DNA of 19,609 nt from positions 1 through 19,609 of the forward strand of contig NZ_CAMXYY010000022.1 of the NCBI RefSeq assembly GCF_947253395.1, in the 5' to 3' direction. The stretch comes from an uncultured Olegusella sp. GTDB taxonomy: Bacteria > Actinomycetota > Coriobacteriia > Coriobacteriales > Atopobiaceae. The notes below the pieces were generated by a model. The model did no database searches, was not told the DNA's origin, and saw nothing but the letters and a program-made list of their open reading frames with translations. Below are positions 7,054 through 14,345 of this stretch, piece by piece; the stretch's first letter is position 1; every line of letters begins with the position of its first letter. Both the position numbers and the translations under genes were made by a program.

Positions 7054-8407
7054 GGCGCGCCCTCATCTCTTCAAGCTCAGCTTTGGCAGGCCAGAGCGCC
7101 GAGTAATTTGTGAGTACATAGAGTGTTTGTTTTGTATCGGAGGCATCAAGTGAAGCGAGTGTACTCTTTACACTTTCAGAAATTGATGATGCAATCCCTG
7201 CATACTTAAGGCGTACTTGCAAATCATTTGCGCGAGTGCCACTGCAATATAGCTGTATAGGATTCTCATCGTCAGCAAGGCGCTCAAAATCGACATCCCA
7301 AATCCAGGAGATGTCCTTACCATCATTTACCTTGTCATTAATGGCAATATGCACATGTTTGGGACGCTTATCCGCCAACAATAGAGAAATATTTTGGTTA
7401 AAACCCGTAGGATTTTTTGCAAGGTTGAGAACAACTTCGCGACCATAAATGTTGAAGTGCTGCAAGCGACCATTGGCAGGCTTATATGCATCTATAGTCC
7501 GCTGAAAACTTGCAGCATCGACTGCAGCAAGATGCGCTGCAGCATAGGCAGCAAGCAGGTTATACACCATGTAAACGCCACCAAAATCAGCGTGGAGCTG
7601 CAGGGGCCTTTTATTACCAAAGCCAGGCCCTGACACACTAAATGTGATTCCTTCACGGCCTACTCTGACCTCGCGAGCCACAAAGTCGAGCTCAGGACGA
7701 GCAAAGTCACAGTTGGGGCAACGAAATGCGCCCAGTTGTGCATAACTGCGATAGTCATAGCTAAGCTCTGCTCCACAGCGCTGGCAAAAACGCGCTTCGG
7801 GCACACGGTCTGCTGCTTGATCTAAATCCTCACCAATACCAAAGCTCAACACCTGCGTCCCTGCCTGAGCAGCACGATAAGCTACGCCTACCGAGAGCGG
7901 ATCATCGCCACAGCACACAAGACAAGTCTCAGGAGATGTTTGCAGGGCTGACACAATAACATCCTGTACGTGCTCAATCTCACCTGCCCGATCTAACTGA
8001 TCTCGAAAGAGATTGAGCAGCACAAGATACTTGGGTTGCAGCTGCGGAAGGATATGAACTGTTGAGAGTTCGTCCGCCTCAATCACTGCCCAGTCTGCCG
8101 TCTTTCCAGGAAGCAGCGCCGCCGCGACACCAGGAGCCATATTTGCCCCCACGCGATTGCACAGTACACGCTTACCAGCAGCCTCAATAGCAGATGCCAC
8201 TATATTGCTTGTAGTGGTCTTACCATTTGTGCCGCAAATAACAATCGAGCCCTTTTGCAGTTTTCCTGCCAAAGCTGCAATCACCTGAGAATCTATACCC
8301 AGTGCCACTCTGCCAGGTAGCTGGGATGCATTGCGGTGAAGCAAATCCCGCAAGCCCCAAGAAGTGAGCCTTCCTAGAGCGATTGCAACTGATGTGCGCA
8401 AACTCAC
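7046..8407 (-). CDS. murT: MurT, Mur ligase-like subunit of lipid II isoglutaminyl synthase
   Basis: This is a 453-residue protein. The central Mur-ligase domain has the ATP loop CGTNGKTTTSN (58-68) and IEADEL (109-114). A Cys4 zinc ribbon, as in S. aureus MurT, is inserted at C208, C211, C230 and C233. The C-terminal DUF1727 domain carries LAKNPTGFNQN (329-339), DGKDISWIWDVDFE (362-375) and NYSALWP (434-440). MurT activates the alpha-carboxylate of D-Glu in lipid II for amidation with ammonia from GatD. The start is a GTG at 8407, only 2 bases after the asp23-family stop; GAGG in the end of that gene serves as ribosome site. The tight packing with asp23 upstream and gatD downstream suggests one mRNA for envelope stress and wall modification genes. 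Confidence 0.95.
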   Translation of the reverse strand: MSLRTSVAIALGRLTSWGLRDLLHRNASQLPGRVALGIDSQVIAALAGKLQKGSIVICGTNGKTTTSNIVASAIEAAGKRVLCNRVGANMAPGVAAALLPGKTADWAVIEADELSTVHILPQLQPKYLVLLNLFRDQLDRAGEIEHVQDVIVSALQTSPETCLVCCGDDPLSVGVAYRAAQAGTQVLSFGIGEDLDQAADRVPEARFCQRCGAELSYDYRSYAQLGAFRCPNCDFARPELDFVAREVRVGREGITFSVSGPGFGNKRPLQLHADFGGVYMVYNLLAAYAAAHLAAVDAASFQRTIDAYKPANGRLQHFNIYGREVVLNLAKNPTGFNQNISLLLADKRPKHVHIAINDKVNDGKDISWIWDVDFERLADDENPIQLYCSGTRANDLQVRLKYAGIASSISESVKSTLASLDASDTKQTLYVLTNYSALWPAKAELEEMRARHV

Positions 8408-8409
8408 GC

Positions 8410-9006
8410 TTATTCCTCTGTTTCGGTGTCGGTAGTCTCAGCCTGTACAGCCGCTTCAGCAGCAGCTGCGGCAGCGGCATCGGCGCGCTTGGAAGCAGCA
8501 TACTCTTCCTGCGTCAAGACATCCTCAATACGAAGATTGACGCCAGCAACTTCGAGTCCCGTCATACCCATGACTTGCTTGACCACGGTCTTTTTGACAT
8601 CCTCAAAGACCTGGGGAGCATAGGCACCGTACTCAATCATGACTGAGATATTGACACGTACAGCAGAATCGGGGGTAACCTCAACCGTAACACCCTTGCG
8701 AGGCGCATGGGCACCAAAGGTCTCCTGTACACGATCGAGCCAGCCACCCTTCATACCAATAACACCTGGCACATCGCGCATAGCAATGGCTACAATTTTT
8801 TCAATAACACCGTTGGAGAATGTCAGGGAGTCTTCACTGTCGAGATCTTCTTCGGAATCAACAGCCACTCCCTCATCTCCATCCCAGACAGGCTCTATAG
8901 CAGTATTGCTCTCGCTTTCCTCAATAGCAGCAAGGGGGGCTGCAGGTGTATCTACACTTTCCTGAGAAACTTCCTGCTCAAGCTCCTGCTTTTTGTCTTC
9001 ACTCAT
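8410..9006 (-). CDS. Asp23/Gls24-family envelope stress protein
   Basis: This is a 198-residue protein with a conserved Asp23 domain at about 61-165, from LTFSNGVIEKIVAIAMRDVP through GVTVEVTPDSAVRVNISVMI to VNLRIEDVLTQEE. The domain is flanked by an acidic, disordered N-terminal tail (many Glu, Asp and Ser in 1-60) and a C-terminal stretch rich in Ala (about 175-188) ending TETEE. There is no signal peptide or membrane helix. In S. aureus, Asp23 is abundant, sits beneath the membrane and is held there by AmaP. Here an AmaP-like gene lies two genes upstream, so the same anchoring is likely. The start at 9006 has AAAGGA 8 bases upstream. The tails are longer than those of Firmicute Asp23. The molecular function of the family is still poorly defined. 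Confidence 0.92.
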   Translation of the reverse strand: MSEDKKQELEQEVSQESVDTPAAPLAAIEESESNTAIEPVWDGDEGVAVDSEEDLDSEDSLTFSNGVIEKIVAIAMRDVPGVIGMKGGWLDRVQETFGAHAPRKGVTVEVTPDSAVRVNISVMIEYGAYAPQVFEDVKKTVVKQVMGMTGLEVAGVNLRIEDVLTQEEYAASKRADAAAAAAAEAAVQAETTDTETEE

Positions 9007-9047
9007 GGAAGTGTCCTTTCTAGCTGCACAAAGGCCAGTTCATAATC

Positions 9048-9422
9048 TTAATTGCGAGGCTCAAAAAATGAGCGAATGGTACGAATAATACGGGGATCAC
9101 CGTCAAGTAACTGCCCCACCGCAACACCAACAATGCAGAAAAAAGCAATTTCTAACGTGGTCCAAGGACCAGCAATCAAAAAAAGAATTGCTAATGCAAG
9201 GCCTATGAGACCACCATAAACGGCATTCTCGTGACCCGGAAAGCTCCGATGAACCCACTCAACAACAGCCTGATGTGGAAGCTTACCCGTATCAGCACTC
9301 TGCTGGGACGCATTCTCATGAGACATCAGTTGTGGTGAGTTAGCTTCAGTTGTGTGGGTCTGTTCTTCTTTGCCGGCAGCCATCTGCTGTTCTATGGTCA
9401 TCTTGGGTTTCTTTTCTTGCAT
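9048..9422 (-). CDS. DUF2273-type small membrane protein of the Asp23/AmaP cluster
   Basis: This is a 124-residue protein with a hydrophilic, Gln/Glu/Ser-rich N-terminal tail (1-60) and two membrane helices (about 68-85 and 88-106). It ends in GQLLDGDPRIIRTIRSFF, which matches the DG-containing end typical of DUF2273 proteins. These are found next to Asp23 and AmaP genes in streptococci, staphylococci and relatives. The N-terminal tail is longer than in most of those. The start codon shares one base with the stop of the amaP-like gene (TAATG) and has GGGAGGAC upstream, so the two are translationally coupled. The asp23-family gene follows 41 bases later. The role is unknown; a membrane partner of Asp23/AmaP is the obvious guess. 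An ATG seven codons later cannot be excluded as the start. Confidence 0.8.
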   Translation of the reverse strand: MQEKKPKMTIEQQMAAGKEEQTHTTEANSPQLMSHENASQQSADTGKLPHQAVVEWVHRSFPGHENAVYGGLIGLALAILFLIAGPWTTLEIAFFCIVGVAVGQLLDGDPRIIRTIRSFFEPRN

Positions 9423-10195
9423 TACGAGTCCTCCCTATCAGTTGTAGGGACTTCTTTAGTTATATCCATGTCAACAGAAAAATCATCATCGTCAGTGGTC
9501 TCAGACTCAAGCTGAGGTGGGCGCAAGGTCGTCGTGTGTCCCATGGGTACACGAATATCTTCAGCAACAGGCGCTTCGGGGATAGTTGACTGAGATTCAG
9601 GCGCTGCCGATACGGGATGTGCTTTTGCCATCGTATGAGCATAGCTGGCTTCAAGGCTATCAAAATTGACAGGCTCGTCATGGGTAATGGGATCAACAAA
9701 CTCCATCGTGACGCTATCTACGGTATCGCCACATATCTCAGCAAGACCAACCATCAAGCGGTCATGAAGCTCTGTTCCCACTGCTGCAACATTAATCGTG
9801 TTGTTGGGCTGAATGCGACAAAAGACACGCACATGGCCGCGTTTCTTTGCTTTGACGCTCACGCTCCGTGCCGTCAACGTACCATCGCGCTCTATGGTAT
9901 GCACAGCCTGTGCACGAATAGCATCACGTGTGACGTGCACCTCATCGCCGTTAACAACAGACACAATAACCGAATGCGGGTTTCGTGGGGTAAACAGAGC
10001 ACCCAACAGACATACCAACAAACCAAGGCCTGTAATGCAGGCAAGCACAAGAGCAGCTGTACCACCAATAGGATGGGCGAGCACAGTCGCAATGCCATGC
10101 TGATAGATGCCATACCAAGGTAGCACTAGTATTGCGAGGCAGGCCATTCCAGCCAGTCCAAAGACAAACATGCATAAGCGCTTAAATCCGCTCAT
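9422..10195 (-). CDS. amaP: AmaP-like alkaline shock membrane anchor protein
   Basis: This is a 257-residue protein with two N-terminal membrane helices (about 8-29 and 45-67) followed by a cytoplasmic domain (about 75-175) with the pattern RDAIRAQAVHTIERDGTLTA and GHVRVFCRIQPNNTINVAAV. That is a degenerate Asp23-like fold, as found in AmaP. The tail (175-257) is acidic and low in complexity. I chose the ATG at 10195 rather than one nine codons upstream because a full AGGAGGT (10201-10207) lies 5 bases before it. AmaP of S. aureus anchors Asp23 to the membrane. Here amaP, DUF2273 and asp23 follow one another in that order. The tail beyond 175 is an addition and may be a docking region. Family call is good from architecture and context. 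Confidence 0.82.
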   Translation of the reverse strand: MSGFKRLCMFVFGLAGMACLAILVLPWYGIYQHGIATVLAHPIGGTAALVLACITGLGLLVCLLGALFTPRNPHSVIVSVVNGDEVHVTRDAIRAQAVHTIERDGTLTARSVSVKAKKRGHVRVFCRIQPNNTINVAAVGTELHDRLMVGLAEICGDTVDSVTMEFVDPITHDEPVNFDSLEASYAHTMAKAHPVSAAPESQSTIPEAPVAEDIRVPMGHTTTLRPPQLESETTDDDDFSVDMDITKEVPTTDREDS

Positions 10196-10288
10196 GCCCC
10201 ACCTCCTCATACTCTGCAGCACTCAGGCCGCAATTAATCTACTCTTATGAAGGATAACGCAAGCGCCGGACACATGCTTTGCTTGCTT

Positions 10289-11602
10289 TTATTCCACGCC
10301 AGTCTTTACATTCTCGTCCTCAGGGTTGCCACCTGCATTGATGACCTCCATCAGACGCGAAGTTGCCGCTTCATCATTAATGACATAAGACACACCATCA
10401 ATATAATCTGTCGTAGATGGTAGTGCTACACGATAAATAGTTGGTGATCCGCCCAACATGCGCAGCATAATCGGCATCATGTTATAACAACGCATCGAGC
10501 TGTCCATCATGTCAGCCATTGAATTGGCAACACCTAACATCTCCCAAGGTGGCAGCGTGCGAGCCTTACTCATGATGGCCTGCAATACCAGCATCTGGTC
10601 TGCTTGGCGTTGAAAATCACCCAAAGCAAAGCCATGACGAACACGTGAGAAAAGCAGTGCAGTCTTGCCATCCATCTGATGGGTTCCTGCAGGTAGAACA
10701 AGTCCTGTGTACTCAGGGTCATTGACATCCACGGGCACGTTAACCGTAATGCCACCCACTGCATCTACGAGCGAAGATAGTCCATCAAAGTGAATAACAG
10801 CAACCTTTGAAATAGGCACATTCACGAGCTTACTCACTGCGGAAGCCATGCCGCCAGCGCCGCCAAAAGCATACGCAGCATTGATTTTTTGAATACCGTG
10901 ACCAGGGATTTCTATCTTGGTATCGCGAGGAATAGACACCATCGTAATCTTGTTGGCTACTACGTCAATGCGCGCCAAAATAATGGAATCAGCACGCGAC
11001 ACCGTATCGTTTTCTCGTGCATCAGAGCCCAGCAAAAGCACATAGTAGGGCTGCAGAGGAATATGCATCTGAGTAGCTTCCGCTACGCCTTTCGCCTCGG
11101 GATCTTTGAAGGCAAGTCTATTATCAATAGGCAAAAACACCAGTGCATACACCGCTGCAACTACCGCAAGTAAGGCAATTAAAAACTTTAGGAAGCCATG
11201 ACGTTTGTGCTCACGGTGTGGAAAATGAATCTGGCGCCCTGGCTGTCTATCATAGGCACTCTCATCAAAATATTCCTGCGCAGGTCTGCGAGACCTGTGT
11301 ATAGGTGCAGCAGACCAGCTATCAGTATTGCCATAGCCTTCATTTCTATAGCGACGGTCAAAATCGGCACGATTTGCCTCAAGACTGGTCAGACTTGCTG
11401 GATGCTGTGACAAGTGCAGATCCGGATTTGCATGTGCACGACGAGTCTGCGGTGCCGAATTGACAGGCGGCAAGTCGGCCGCCCCCCGCAAGAAGGCTGA
11501 GCCACTCTGAAAATGTCCTTTTTTGTGATTATGCGAAGCGACCCCGAAGCCATCTGCCTCGAGGTCGTCGTCATAATTGCGATATTGCCTACTCAAGCGC
11601 AC
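10289..11602 (-). CDS. LytR-CpsA-Psr (LCP) family wall glycopolymer ligase
   Basis: The protein has 437 residues. It has a very long charged cytoplasmic N-terminus (1-137, rich in Arg, Asp, His, Tyr), one membrane helix (about 138-157), and an outer LCP domain (about 185-350). Conserved points include LLGSDAREND (190-199), D205, SIPRDTKIEIPG (223-234) with R226, KINAAYAFGG (239-248), and SRVRHG...QRQAD (319-335), which hold the arginines that bind the lipid pyrophosphate. LCP enzymes move glycopolymers from undecaprenyl pyrophosphate carriers onto peptidoglycan. The start is uncertain: GTG at 11602 has no good ribosome site, while TTG at 11596 has GAGG 5 bases upstream. The gene lies 64 bases after yebC and 93 before amaP. 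The substrate polymer cannot be told. Confidence 0.9.
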   Translation of the reverse strand: MRLSRQYRNYDDDLEADGFGVASHNHKKGHFQSGSAFLRGAADLPPVNSAPQTRRAHANPDLHLSQHPASLTSLEANRADFDRRYRNEGYGNTDSWSAAPIHRSRRPAQEYFDESAYDRQPGRQIHFPHREHKRHGFLKFLIALLAVVAAVYALVFLPIDNRLAFKDPEAKGVAEATQMHIPLQPYYVLLLGSDARENDTVSRADSIILARIDVVANKITMVSIPRDTKIEIPGHGIQKINAAYAFGGAGGMASAVSKLVNVPISKVAVIHFDGLSSLVDAVGGITVNVPVDVNDPEYTGLVLPAGTHQMDGKTALLFSRVRHGFALGDFQRQADQMLVLQAIMSKARTLPPWEMLGVANSMADMMDSSMRCYNMMPIMLRMLGGSPTIYRVALPSTTDYIDGVSYVINDEAATSRLMEVINAGGNPEDENVKTGVE

Positions 11603-11666
11603 CTCGCAATGCTCGTCTTGGTCAAAGCTGTTTTACCTAACTATACGCAAAGCAGCTAGGTCGAGG

Positions 11667-12467
11667 CTACTCGTCAGCTGCGAGGGCCTCCTCAATCTCA
11701 TCAGTACGGTTCATGGTGTCATAAACGTTTTGAACGTCCTCAAGCTCCTCAAGGCGATCAACAAGACGTTGAACCTTTTTGGCATCAGCAACAGAGACCT
11801 CGGTGGGAGTCGTCGCAATCATCGTGAGCTCAGAACCCTTAACCTCAATACCCTGTGCCTCAAGACCTTTTTGGACATCCTGCATATTGTCATAGGCGGT
11901 ATAAACAATCCACTGATCGCCGGCGTCCTCATAATCGTCGCCCTCAGCTTCGGCAACTGCCATCATGAACTCATCCTCATCGACAGCATTGACGCGGTCA
12001 GCAACCTTCTTGTCATCGCTCTTGATGATTTTTTCAACAGCAATAGAGCCTTTACGCTCAAACTGGAACGCAACAGAACCCGAGGTACCAAGGTTACCAC
12101 CAGCATGAGAAAACGCGGAGCGCACGTCCGCAGCGGTGCGGTTTTTATTGTCGGTTAGGCAGTCAACATAGACAGCGACACCCGCAGGGCCATAGCCCTC
12201 ATAGCTAATCTCTTCGTAAACAGCGGCATCGGCACCAGCACCAAAGGCCTTGTCAATAGCAGCCTTAATCTTTGCATTAGGCATGGAAACCATGCGAGCA
12301 CGAGCAACAGCAGCGGCAAGCGTTGCATTGTTGTCCGGGTTGGGGTCGCCACCAGACTTGGCGGCAACAGTGATGTTGCGCGAGAGCTTGGAGAAGAGCG
12401 AGGAACGCTTTGCGTCAATCGCAGCCTTCTTGTGCTTGGTGGTAGCCCACTTAGAGTGTCCGGACAT
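11667..12467 (-). CDS. yebC: YebC/PmpR (TACO1) family protein
   Basis: This is a 266-residue protein with the family's N-terminal hallmark MSGHSKWATTKHKKAAIDAK. Further marks are NNATLAAAVARARMVSMPNA, YEGYGPAGVAVYVDC, NRTAADVRSAFSHAGGNLGT and SGSVAFQF. I chose the ATG at 12467 because it begins this hallmark and has GAAGGAG 6-7 bases upstream. A longer reading would add 41 unrelated residues and run through the promoter. The family has been described both as DNA-binding regulators (PmpR) and, more recently, as translation factors that relieve stalling at proline stretches (YebC2, TACO1). The sequence alone does not separate these. It is somewhat longer than the usual 240-250 residues because of acidic insertions and an acidic end. 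It is first in the minus-strand run leading to the envelope genes. Confidence 0.95.
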   Translation of the reverse strand: MSGHSKWATTKHKKAAIDAKRSSLFSKLSRNITVAAKSGGDPNPDNNATLAAAVARARMVSMPNAKIKAAIDKAFGAGADAAVYEEISYEGYGPAGVAVYVDCLTDNKNRTAADVRSAFSHAGGNLGTSGSVAFQFERKGSIAVEKIIKSDDKKVADRVNAVDEDEFMMAVAEAEGDDYEDAGDQWIVYTAYDNMQDVQKGLEAQGIEVKGSELTMIATTPTEVSVADAKKVQRLVDRLEELEDVQNVYDTMNRTDEIEEALAADE

Positions 12468-12498
12468 GCAGGTCTCCTTCTTGCATCGTGGTAGAAAC

Positions 12499-12527
12499 AG
12501 TAGAATTTTAGCCGTTTGTCTTGTCAA
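12499..12527 (-). promoter_or_regulatory. Promoter of yebC (possibly of the whole yebC-gatD run)
   Basis: A perfect -35 TTGACA (plus-strand 12522-12527) and a -10 TCTACT (12499-12504, 4 of 6 consensus bases) are 17 bases apart. Transcription would start about 25 bases before the yebC start codon. Confidence 0.65.
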
Positions 12528-12613
12528 GGGAAAGCAGAAAGCTTCTCCCCTACTCAAAACCCACGCAGTCTTGGTAATTGATGCTAGCAATTTTTACCGT
12601 CTACCTAGGCTCG

Positions 12614-12652
12614 TTCACTTGAGAGTCTACATGCGTTAAAGTCACAAGTGAA
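12614..12652. repeat. Inverted repeat upstream of the acidic orphan gene
   Basis: TTCACTTG (12614-12621) and CAAGTGAA (12645-12652) are perfect 8-bp inverted arms separated by 23 bases. They lie 41-79 bases before the start codon at 12693, in the region where the promoter should be. No convincing -35/-10 pair could be fixed. A split regulator site or a leader hairpin are both possible, as is chance. Confidence 0.35.
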
Positions 12653-12692
12653 GCGTTTGTATCGTTGTATTTCTCGTCTAAAGGAGGCACTC

Positions 12693-13148
12693 ATGCTTTA
12701 TATAGGTAACTTCAACTACAGTGATGAAAACGATGTCTCTGACAACTATGTATTGATGCCTGCTGTAGTAGAAGCCTCAGATGCAGAAGAAGCGCTGGAT
12801 CGTTTTGAAAAGATGTTTGAGCGCTTAAATGCCAAGTCCGACCTGCTTGATGGCGCGCATTCTATTTATCTGGACTCTTTGGTTGAGCTTGACCATGCAC
12901 CTGAATCTGCTGTTCTCATCCAATGGGAAAAGATTGTTCCTACAGATGAGGGGCTCTGCTCTATTACCGCTGCTCTTCCCGAACTCGAAGAAGGAGAAGT
13001 GGCCTCTGCCTATGGTTGGAATGACGATGATGAAGGGCTTGAGCATACCCATATCCATAGCGACAGCGAAGATGCGGTAGATACTGAACTTGATAACTTT
13101 GACGATGATGAGGATGGCTTTGAGGAAGAGCCCTTCATGAGGCTATAA
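12693..13148 (+). CDS. Hypothetical acidic protein
   Basis: This is a 151-residue protein I do not recognise. I chose the ATG at 12693 because a full AAGGAGG (12681-12687) lies 5 bases before it; this and the strong terminator after the gene argue that it is real. The N-terminal part (1-85) looks folded: LYIGNFNYSDENDVSDNYVL, then helix AEEALDRFEKMFERL (31-45), then HSIYLDSLVELDHA and ESAVLIQWEKI, with alternating hydrophobic residues like beta strands. From about 95 on it is dominated by Asp and Glu, with a short His-containing patch EHTHIHSDSED (117-127) that could bind a divalent metal. There is no signal peptide, membrane helix or cysteine cluster. It stands alone between yebC, which diverges from it, and lgt, which converges on it. 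Function unknown. Confidence 0.8.
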   Translation: MLYIGNFNYSDENDVSDNYVLMPAVVEASDAEEALDRFEKMFERLNAKSDLLDGAHSIYLDSLVELDHAPESAVLIQWEKIVPTDEGLCSITAALPELEEGEVASAYGWNDDDEGLEHTHIHSDSEDAVDTELDNFDDDEDGFEEEPFMRL

Positions 13149-13191
13149 GCTCTGCTTTATGGTGCGCGAGGATGAATGCTCTGCACAATAG

Positions 13192-13247
13192 CAAATCCCC
13201 ACCGTTTATGCTCAGTATGCTCAGACGGTGGGGATTTGTGTTTTCTT
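13192..13247 (+). terminator. Rho-independent terminator after the acidic orphan gene
   Basis: A 14-bp perfect stem (13192-13205 with 13225-13238, CAAATCCCCACCGT and its complement) encloses a 19-base loop and is followed by TGTTTTCTT. The loop holds two adjacent copies of TATGCTCAG. It lies 43 bases after the stop codon at 13148. Confidence 0.92.
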
Positions 13248-13273
13248 AGATGTGCATTTTCTTTTATGCACAA

Positions 13274-13413
13274 ATGGTTCGTCTTTCGACCGCTGCACCC
13301 TTAGATGGTTCGAGTTTCGACCGCTGTGCCCTTAGATGGTTCGTCTTTCGACCGCTGTGCCCTTAGATGGTTCGAGTTTCGACCGCTGCAGCCTTAGATG
13401 GTTCGAGTTTCGA
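13274..13413. repeat. 31-bp tandem repeat array, about 4.5 copies
   Basis: Units start at 13274, 13305, 13336 and 13367, and a 16-base partial unit starts at 13398. Each begins ATGGTTCG, continues GTC or GAG, then TTTCGACCGCTG, and ends CCTTAG. The variable triplet is GTC in units 1 and 3 and GAG in units 2, 4 and 5, as if a two-unit block had been duplicated. There are no spacers, so it is not CRISPR. It is rich in TTCGA/TCGA. It lies downstream of both flanking genes. Confidence 0.93.
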
Positions 13414-13473
13414 AGTCAACAATCACAAAACAGCAGGTCATTTTTTTCGAAAAGTCGAAGGATGAACCATCTA
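13395..13473. repeat. Inverted partial copy of the 31-bp unit forming a potential long hairpin
   Basis: Positions 13455-13473 read, in reverse complement, as the first 16 bases of the repeat unit plus the preceding TAG, with 2 mismatches in 19. With the last array unit they give TAGATGGTTC (13395-13404) against GAACCATCTA (13464-13473), 10 bp perfect. Inside that, TTTCGAA (13408-13414) faces TTCGAAA (13446-13452). A seven-T run (13441-13447) lies within the loop side. It could act as a transcript end for lgt or be part of a mobile repeat. Confidence 0.7.
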
Positions 13474-13505
13474 GGAAATGGATGTCCTGCACAAGCAAGG
13501 GTACT

Positions 13506-14333
13506 TTATGTATCGAGGTAAATCCGTTGCGGGGCTTTGATGTGGGCAGCGATAACGAGAACCCCCACGCCAGCAATAATTAATGGTAAAGACAGAATTT
13601 GGCCCATTGTCAAAAAATTGCCAAAAAGATAACCCAGCTGAGCATCTGGTACACGCACAAACTCAATCAACGCACGGAATACCCCATAGAGCAGCAAAAA
13701 TACACCCAAAAAAGTCCCCTGTGGAAGAGTAGGCTTACGTCGCGACAGCACAAAAAGTACCAAGAAAATCACGACGCCCTCAAGCAGAGCTTCGTAGAGC
13801 TGCGAGGGATGGCGATAGACCATACCACCACCTGCATCAGAAAACATAACTCCCCAAGGCAAATCAGTCGGTTTGCCCCAAAGCTCACCATTGATAAAGT
13901 TGGCGCAACGCCCAAAGAAAAGCCCAATCGGTGCAGCGCTCACTCCTAAGTCACAAAGGGTTGCCAGCGACAAATGCAGTCTGCGCGCTACAATACCGCC
14001 TCCTACAATTGCCCCTATAAGGCCGCCATGAAAGCTCATGCCTCCCTGGTTGAATGCCAAAATCTCAAGCGGATGCTCTAGATAGTAGCCAGCTCCGTAA
14101 AAGAGCACATAGGCAAGACGCGCTCCGATAATGACACCAAAAGCAAGACCAATCATGACTGATGTCAAATCATCGAGCGTTAAATCCAGCCCCCATCGCT
14201 TTTGCGTCTTCCAAATCCAAGCAGCGCCCAAAACAAAACCAGCAAGATAAGCCAAACCATACCAGCGCACCACCACTGGACCCAGTGCAAAAGCTATGGG
14301 ATTAAGCTGATGATATAGCTCATTAAGCCACAT
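13506..14333 (-). CDS. lgt: Phosphatidylglycerol-prolipoprotein diacylglyceryl transferase
   Basis: This is a 275-residue integral membrane enzyme that moves diacylglycerol from phosphatidylglycerol to the lipobox cysteine of prolipoproteins, the first step of lipoprotein maturation. Seven membrane helices are visible. Key residues are present: H102 in MSFHGGLIG; the family signature GRCANFINGELWG (141-153) with R142, N145, N148 and E150; and R220 in YGVFRALIEFVR. The start at 14333 begins MWLNELYHQLNPIAFALGP, typical of the family. It lies 12 bases after the stop of the upstream NifU-type gene, whose TAA is part of a weak TAAGG ribosome site. The length is usual for actinobacterial and Firmicute enzymes without the long C-terminal tail of some Actinobacteria. 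Function is certain. Confidence 0.97.
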   Translation of the reverse strand: MWLNELYHQLNPIAFALGPVVVRWYGLAYLAGFVLGAAWIWKTQKRWGLDLTLDDLTSVMIGLAFGVIIGARLAYVLFYGAGYYLEHPLEILAFNQGGMSFHGGLIGAIVGGGIVARRLHLSLATLCDLGVSAAPIGLFFGRCANFINGELWGKPTDLPWGVMFSDAGGGMVYRHPSQLYEALLEGVVIFLVLFVLSRRKPTLPQGTFLGVFLLLYGVFRALIEFVRVPDAQLGYLFGNFLTMGQILSLPLIIAGVGVLVIAAHIKAPQRIYLDT

Positions 14334-14345
14334 ACCTGCACTACC

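Larger units (their letters stand above)
13149..13505. other. Gene-free stretch between converging genes
   Basis: These 357 bases separate the acidic orphan gene (plus) from lgt (minus). They hold a strong plus-strand terminator, the 31-bp tandem array and an inverted partial copy of its unit, described separately. Three short open frames cross the array, but they lack ribosome sites and owe their length to the repeat period, so none is called. Confidence 0.85.

Noticed and set aside
13274..13413. CRISPR array
   Set aside because: The units follow each other directly with a 31-base period and no unique spacers, and no cas gene is in the window.
13336..13583. Small proteins of about 60 residues encoded across the repeat array on either strand
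   Set aside because: Their frames arise from the repeat period, they have no ribosome site, and one runs into the end of lgt. They look like chance frames.
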